Source: Lucifuga dentata
Taxonomy: Eukaryota > Chordata > Actinopteri > Ophidiiformes > Bythitidae
NCBI GenBank assembly: GCA_014773175.1
Contig: VXCM01000907.1
Location: 1-64,000 of the forward strand
Length of the DNA stretch: 64,000 nucleotides
Direction of reading: 5' to 3'
Part shown: piece after piece, positions 52,624-59,267 of the stretch
Layout of the letters: every line of letters begins with the position of its first letter
Numbering within the stretch: the first letter of the stretch is position 1
Notes under the pieces: generated by a model
The model's database searches: none
What the model was told of the DNA's origin: nothing
Seen by the model: the letters and a program-made list of their open reading frames with translations, nothing else
Program-made: the position numbers and the translations under genes

Positions 52624-55440
52624 CACACCCTGCTGTACCTGTCCCTAGTTCATCATCTGTGTGTCTCTTATGTCAATGACCTCAGCTCTAATGAAGCACT
52701 CTGTTGTTTTATGAACAGCTGTGTTCTCTGGTGGATTCATCAGTTTCATACCGGACTTTCTGAATTTTTGAAAAATTATGTATGAACTAAGAAACTCTAA
52801 TTCTTTCTCCATTTTCTCAAAGTCTTACGGATTTGTGATGATTGCAGTCGATCTTACCTGATCAAATTATTCTTAAATCACGCTAATGTTGAAAATGAAA
52901 TCAAATTATTGGTTTGTTTAGGTCACAGAAATAAGATGAAAGTCCTGGAATAACTATATTTTATTTGTATTTACTATAATTTATTTGTACAGTCTGTAGC
53001 TATATTTGTTTTTAATCTGTTATAGGAAGCTAAGAAGAAATATGACAAAGAGACAGAGAAGTACTGTGCTGTGCTGGAGAAGCACCTTAGCCTTTCAGCG
53101 AAGAAGAAAGAGTCACATCTACATGAGGTAAAGATCATGTCTGGGTCTGCCAACATCTTTGCATCTTTCATCTTTCTCCCACGTGATTACATGAAAACAC
53201 ATTTCTCTATAAACATATCGCAAGTTTTCTTCTTTTCCACCTTTTTTTTTTGCAGGCAGACAGCCAGGTGGATAACGTACGGCAGCATTTCTACGAGGTT
53301 TCTCTGGAGTACGTCTTCAAGGTGCAGGAGGTCCAGGAGAGGAAGATGTTTGACTTTGTGGAGCCTGTAAGACGACACTTGTTTTTTCCTCTTATGTAAT
53401 CTCCGTCTTCCTCTGTTTTCTCACAGACGCTTCCCACAGATGCTCGTTTTCAGAAATGACCTGCGTGACTTTAACACATCTTGACGTATTCACACCCAGC
53501 AGCTGCTCAGCACAGTCACTTTTCTGCTGTCAGCCACTGGAGGAGTTTGGCTGTTTTGCTGCTTTGCTCAAGGGCACTTCAGAGGGGAAACATTTTCTCA
53601 TCCACTACACAATATTCACTGGCAATAATATAACTGTTCTCCTCAATTTTTTAAAAATCTTAATCTTAATTGTTTTTTAAATCTTAATCTTGATCTTATA
53701 TTTTGAATGCTCATTGTTTTTAGTGACTACTTAGTTTCTAATAAGCTTTCGGTTCTAAACATTTACTAAACAAAATTCTTTTTCATTATGAGAAAGCAAT
53801 AGCTGTTAAGATAATTTATCATTTGTGCTGGATTTTAATCATTTTTGTCATATTTTCTAATCTTTCCTGTCATTTCCTTCTCTTCTGGCTCTCTTTGTTT
53901 TCCTCCTCATCTTCTCTCTTCATGCCTCTCTACTCTGCCTGACTCCTCATTCATTTTCCATTTCCTCCACTTCATTGTTGGTCCTCCTTCTGTTCTTCTC
54001 ATCTTCCACCTTCTTGTTCTTTTCCTCTTCCTGCTTTGCCTCCTACTCCTCTTCTTCCTCTGCTTCACCTCTACCCTACTTTCTGCCCTCTCTCGTTTTG
54101 CTCTGCGTTTCCTCTGCCACCTTCTACTCACGCTTTCCTTCATTTTCTCATGTCTCCTCCTCATCTGCTTTGTCCTCTTTTTCTCTTCTGTTTTACTTCC
54201 TCTGTCCCATGTCGTCATTACTCCCTTCCTCCTCTTGGTTCACTTCCTCCCCTGCTGTTTTTGTTCACACAGCTGTTGGCGTTCCTCCAAGGCCTGTTTA
54301 CCTACTATCACCATGGCTACGAGCTGGCCAAAGACTTCAACCACTTCAAGACTGACCTCACTATCAGCATACAAAATGTAAGATCACACACACACACTTA
54401 CACACACCTTACCGTCTGTACAGAAGCACTTACTGACAGTACATAAATCTGAATTTATGCATTTTATTGAGGTCACATGGTTAGACAAGGCTCCAACACA
54501 ACAATGTCCACAAAACATAACAAGGAAGGGATTAAACGCTGAAATTTATCAGTACATCATCTCTCTGTCTTTCAAAATAAAGAACAGGAAGATAAATTTA
54601 GGAAAAGTGGAAAACCTGACCAATATCACATTGTTTCAAAAAGCTGTTCAGTTCAAGCTGTTCAAGCTGTTCAGGATTTCTGTCTGTTTCAACAGGTAAA
54701 AAAAACAAGAAAAGGATAACTTTTTTGAAACAACAGGTACATTTCTGAAAAGGTACAATGTTCCTTTAAGTCCTTTGGTTCATGGAAGTGTCTCAGTGGG
54801 TCAAAGGAATCCCTAAAACAACCTGAGATGGACTACAGCAGTTTCGCTGCATCTTAGTTTTTTTGAGCAAACTTCAAATGCTAATAGCAAATGCTACACT
54901 GAGCAGCAGCTTCACTGATTCAGGCATCGTCTAAATCTGCAGTCAGAGTTCAGCTTCATTAGCACAGAGAGATACCTTTAAAAAGTCATGAATGATTCAG
55001 GGAGACTTATAAGAGAAATAATTCTCTAAATGTGAAAAGGCCGCAAGCTGAGAGGATTTTAAAGGCCAAACACGAGCATTTACACAAAATGTAATTTAAG
55101 AGAAGGGCAAAGAAAACCCTTGCTACAAAAATAGAGCTTGTTTATGTTCACTTTGTAGAATACACCTTCTATCTTCCAGAGAAACGAAGAAGCTTGAATA
55201 TTCTGGGGTCTAGAAATTACTTAGATTATTGTCATTTCCTCTAGTTTAAATTGGGGGCTTATTTCTAAAGTGTGTGTTCCTCCGTGTGTGTGTGTGTTTG
55301 AACAGACAAGGAACCGTTTTGAGAGCACACGGTCAGAGGTGGAGAGTCTGATGAGGAAGATGAAGGAGAATCCACACGAGCACAAGAGTGTCAGCCAGCA
55401 CACCATGGAGGGATACCTCTTTGTACAGGAGAAACGTATG

Positions 55441-55476
<36 letters not shown>

Positions 55477-55504
55477 CTGTAAAATTATTTACAGTCTTGA
55501 CTAN

Positions 55505-55539
<35 letters not shown>

Positions 55540-56229
55540 CTGTAAAATTATTTACAGTCTTGACTACTTCAGAATCAGTCTTGTCAGAAGCTCCAGTTTT
55601 ATTCTTAAAGGTAAAGAAAAAATCTCCTAAATGTACGCAACACATGAACATGATCTACAAAATGTGTGTTGTGTTTGCTCGCACACACACATACACACAC
55701 ACACGCACACACACACACACACAATTTCAAAGCATCAAGACAAACAAACCATAATGAACCGACGGTTGACAGAGTCAAGCCTAATCTGTGGGAGACATGA
55801 CAGGAGCGCTGACCACGTGTGGTTACCATGGTAACCCATCTAGGACTAATGCAGGACTGGCTCAGACTCATCCGGTGTTTTTTTTTATTTGGTCTCTGTC
55901 TGTCTTTTGGTCTCTGTGACCTCATCTCTCTCTTTTTTTTTTTTTANTTTTTTTTTTTTACTCTTTCTCTCTCGTCTCTTTGTTTTTCACCTTCTCTCTC
56001 CATCTTTTCCTCTTCTCACTCTCTCTCCCCCTCAGGCTCATTCGTATCCAGCTGGGTGAAGTACTACTGTAGGTACCACCGTGAGCCCAAGAGGGTCACC
56101 ATGGTCTTATTTGACCCCAAATCAGGAGGGAAAATGGTGAGTGTCTGTCTAGCCAGCTAAACCAAATGGCAGCACATGGAAGTATAAAGGAGAAAGAGTG
56201 ACATGATTTTGAGAACACGAATGTCCGCA

Positions 56230-56268
<39 letters not shown>

Positions 56269-57200
56269 TTATCTTGTCCTGAGTGTCACTTCAGCTTGCC
56301 GTCCTATTGTTGCTTTGCAGTTGGCATTGCTGTGTTGCTCTCAAACACTCACTGACACACTCCACTCACTGCTGAGCACAACAAAAGCCCTCACCAGTCT
56401 GTGAGTGTATCTTTCATTTTGTGTGTGTGCGCGCGTGTGTTTGTGTGCCCATGTGTTGCTCAGTAAAGGAAAATTCTACTCTAGAATATTTAAAGACACT
56501 TAACACATACACAGATACTTTAAATACTTAAAGAACAGCTACAAGTGATGCTCCTTGCATTTCTGGGTGCATTTAGATGTTTTTATGATTCTTGTACATC
56601 CTAGCTGCTCAGTCATGGTCCCCACATGCATGGTGTGTTTTCCATCTTTCCCAGGAGCACAGTAGGGACAGATGGAAGATGTGATGTGGGTTCTGAGGAC
56701 CAGTGTTGAGAATCTAGGGAGGCTATACATGAGCTGATGTCAGGCGATAATTTCAATTGACTTTGTCTTGCTGTTCTCAAACAGAAAACCTGCTACTGCT
56801 ATCCATATCATCATAGCACAGACATTATTAGCACCACACACTACAAGAGTTCATCTAGATTTATTAAGATTTGCTTCCAGTTGGAAATCAAGTTGGAAAT
56901 ACAGTCAGAAGCTCAGATCCGTCAGTCAGATCCATCAGTGTCATCATCTCGTCTCCTACCCCTTCCTCACCCCTCTTTAGGTTTGCCTCCACAAGGATAA
57001 TGTCATCAGTGATGTGAAGAAAAACTGGCGCATGTTTATTTCTTCTTCTTCTTCTTCTTCTTCTTCTTCTTCTTCTTCTTCTTCTGTCCCCTTTCTTTTT
57101 GCAGGGAGAAGAGGACAGCTTCATCCTAAAATCCTGCACCAGAAGGAAGACCGATTCGATAGAGAAGAGGTTCTGTTTTGACGTGGAGGCTGTGGACAGG

Positions 57201-57250
<50 letters not shown>

Positions 57251-59215
57251 TGTAGTATGACTTTGTTTCTCTCCTTGTGACCCATTTCTTCTCAGTTGTT
57301 TTACTTATGAATTATCAATAACTCATCAATGCAATAGGCATTACATTTCTATTCAGGGAGCAAACTGTGTATTTATGAATCAGAGAAGAGCTGCACGGCC
57401 TGTGTCTGGTTTTTAAAGGGGATCTCACTTCTCATCACATTTCTGGAATAAATATTATATAACTTCTGCTACGAGATTAGCTGCATGCATTTGGTGTTTT
57501 ACATGATTAATTCCACTTTTGGTCTGGGAACAGTTGGCTCCTCTGATACACACAGAGTCATAGCAGCTGCTTATTTCCACCCAACAATGAGGAGATTCAC
57601 AGTCAGACGCTTCATGTGGTCACATTACTCCTCCCACATCCCATCTCATGATCTCACCTCATTAGCCTTCGGTGGCTCCCACCCACAAACCCTACCAGTT
57701 GTGTTTGGTGGGGCACCTGGCCAAACCGGAAGCACCAGTGTCGTGGCGTATGAGATCTGGTGTGTGTGTGTGTGTGTGGTGTTGTTCAGCTCTAATTCTC
57801 TACATTTAATGATTAATTTCATCTAAATTTAATGGAAGACAAAGTGATTGTTTCTTCTGAAATGTTGGACAACATAAACAGACCATGCACAGAATAAAAT
57901 ATTTAAAGCTAACAGCTTTCTTATGTAAAGTCATGGATGCAGAAGACACCAGTGTGTATTCTTGCAAACACACTTTTATAAGTGTAAACTGTCTTTGAAG
58001 TGACTATGATGAGTTTTTTTGTTTGTTATTTTTTAATTTGGTGTAATTGCAGATTACAGCCACACAGAGGTGCTGCTCAATTGATTTATCCCTAAGAACA
58101 GGAAATAGTGGGTGTTTGTCCTCTGAGGTCCCTCATTTCCTACATTCCTCCTCCTCTTCCTCCTCACATCTCCCCATTGAAACTTTTCACCACATCAACT
58201 CCAACCTTTTTCTCATCAAATTTAATCTCCGCCACTCCTCTCCATCTGTATTCTTTCCTCTTTTTCTCCCTTACTCACATAGTTGGTGGTTGTGCATCTG
58301 TGTGTGTGTTTTTCTCAAAAATTAGTCCATAAAGTCTGTATGAGAGAAAAGAGAGAAGGATTACATAAATGTAGGATTACATAAATATGTAAGTGGTTGT
58401 GCGCATATGTTTGGGTGGTGCACGTGTGTTGTGTCATGATTGAAGGACAGTGTGTGGGTGTGTGTGTTGCAGTGCTGTGTTGGTGTGATAACTGAAGGAG
58501 GCATATATGTCAGACTGGCTGTAAACCAGTACAACACAGGAATTGACATGAATTGTGAATCTGTGTGTGTTTGTCCAGTGTGTTAGGGCACATTAAGGTT
58601 TGCTTATATTAGGGTCAGCTTCGTTTTAGGGTATTTTTTGACAAGGCCCTTTACAGTAAATGTTAGTTATTAATCATTATTCTAAAAAATGGCCGCATCT
58701 TAAGCATCACAATATGATTTACAAATTAGTTTGGTCTTTAATAAACAGCAGATATGAAGAATTACTTGTGCACAATTGCATTCATCTGCAGAGGAAAGAT
58801 AAGATGGGAAAAAGAATTTGGCAGATTTCACAATTAAATAAATTATCTACTTAAAGAGATCCAGAAAAAGCCCTTTTTCTGTGTTTGATGTGTGTGAGAT
58901 CCTGATTATAGTCATAGGTAATAAGATTAGGTGTGATATGATAAGATGTTTTGTATCCGTGTGTTTGCATGTTTATTTTGCATTGCCATTACTTTCAAGG
59001 TTTTGCTGATAGCATTTCATGGACATTATTTGCCATGACCTTGATACCTCAGAGGCTAACTTGTCCCTTGTGTGTATGTGTGTGTATGTGTGTGTGTGTG
59101 CACGTGTGCGTGCGCATGCAGGCCAGGGGTGATCACCATGCAGGCCTTGTCAGAAGAAGACCGCAGGTTGTGGATGGAAGCCATGGATGGGAGAGAACCG
59201 GTAGGTTACCATGGT

Positions 59216-59267
<52 letters not shown>

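Noticed and set aside
53845..54446. Frames of 103-178 codons over intron 6 and exon 7
   Set aside because: They are Leu/Ser/Phe- or Arg/Lys-rich translations of a pyrimidine tract; only the exon 7 part is coding.
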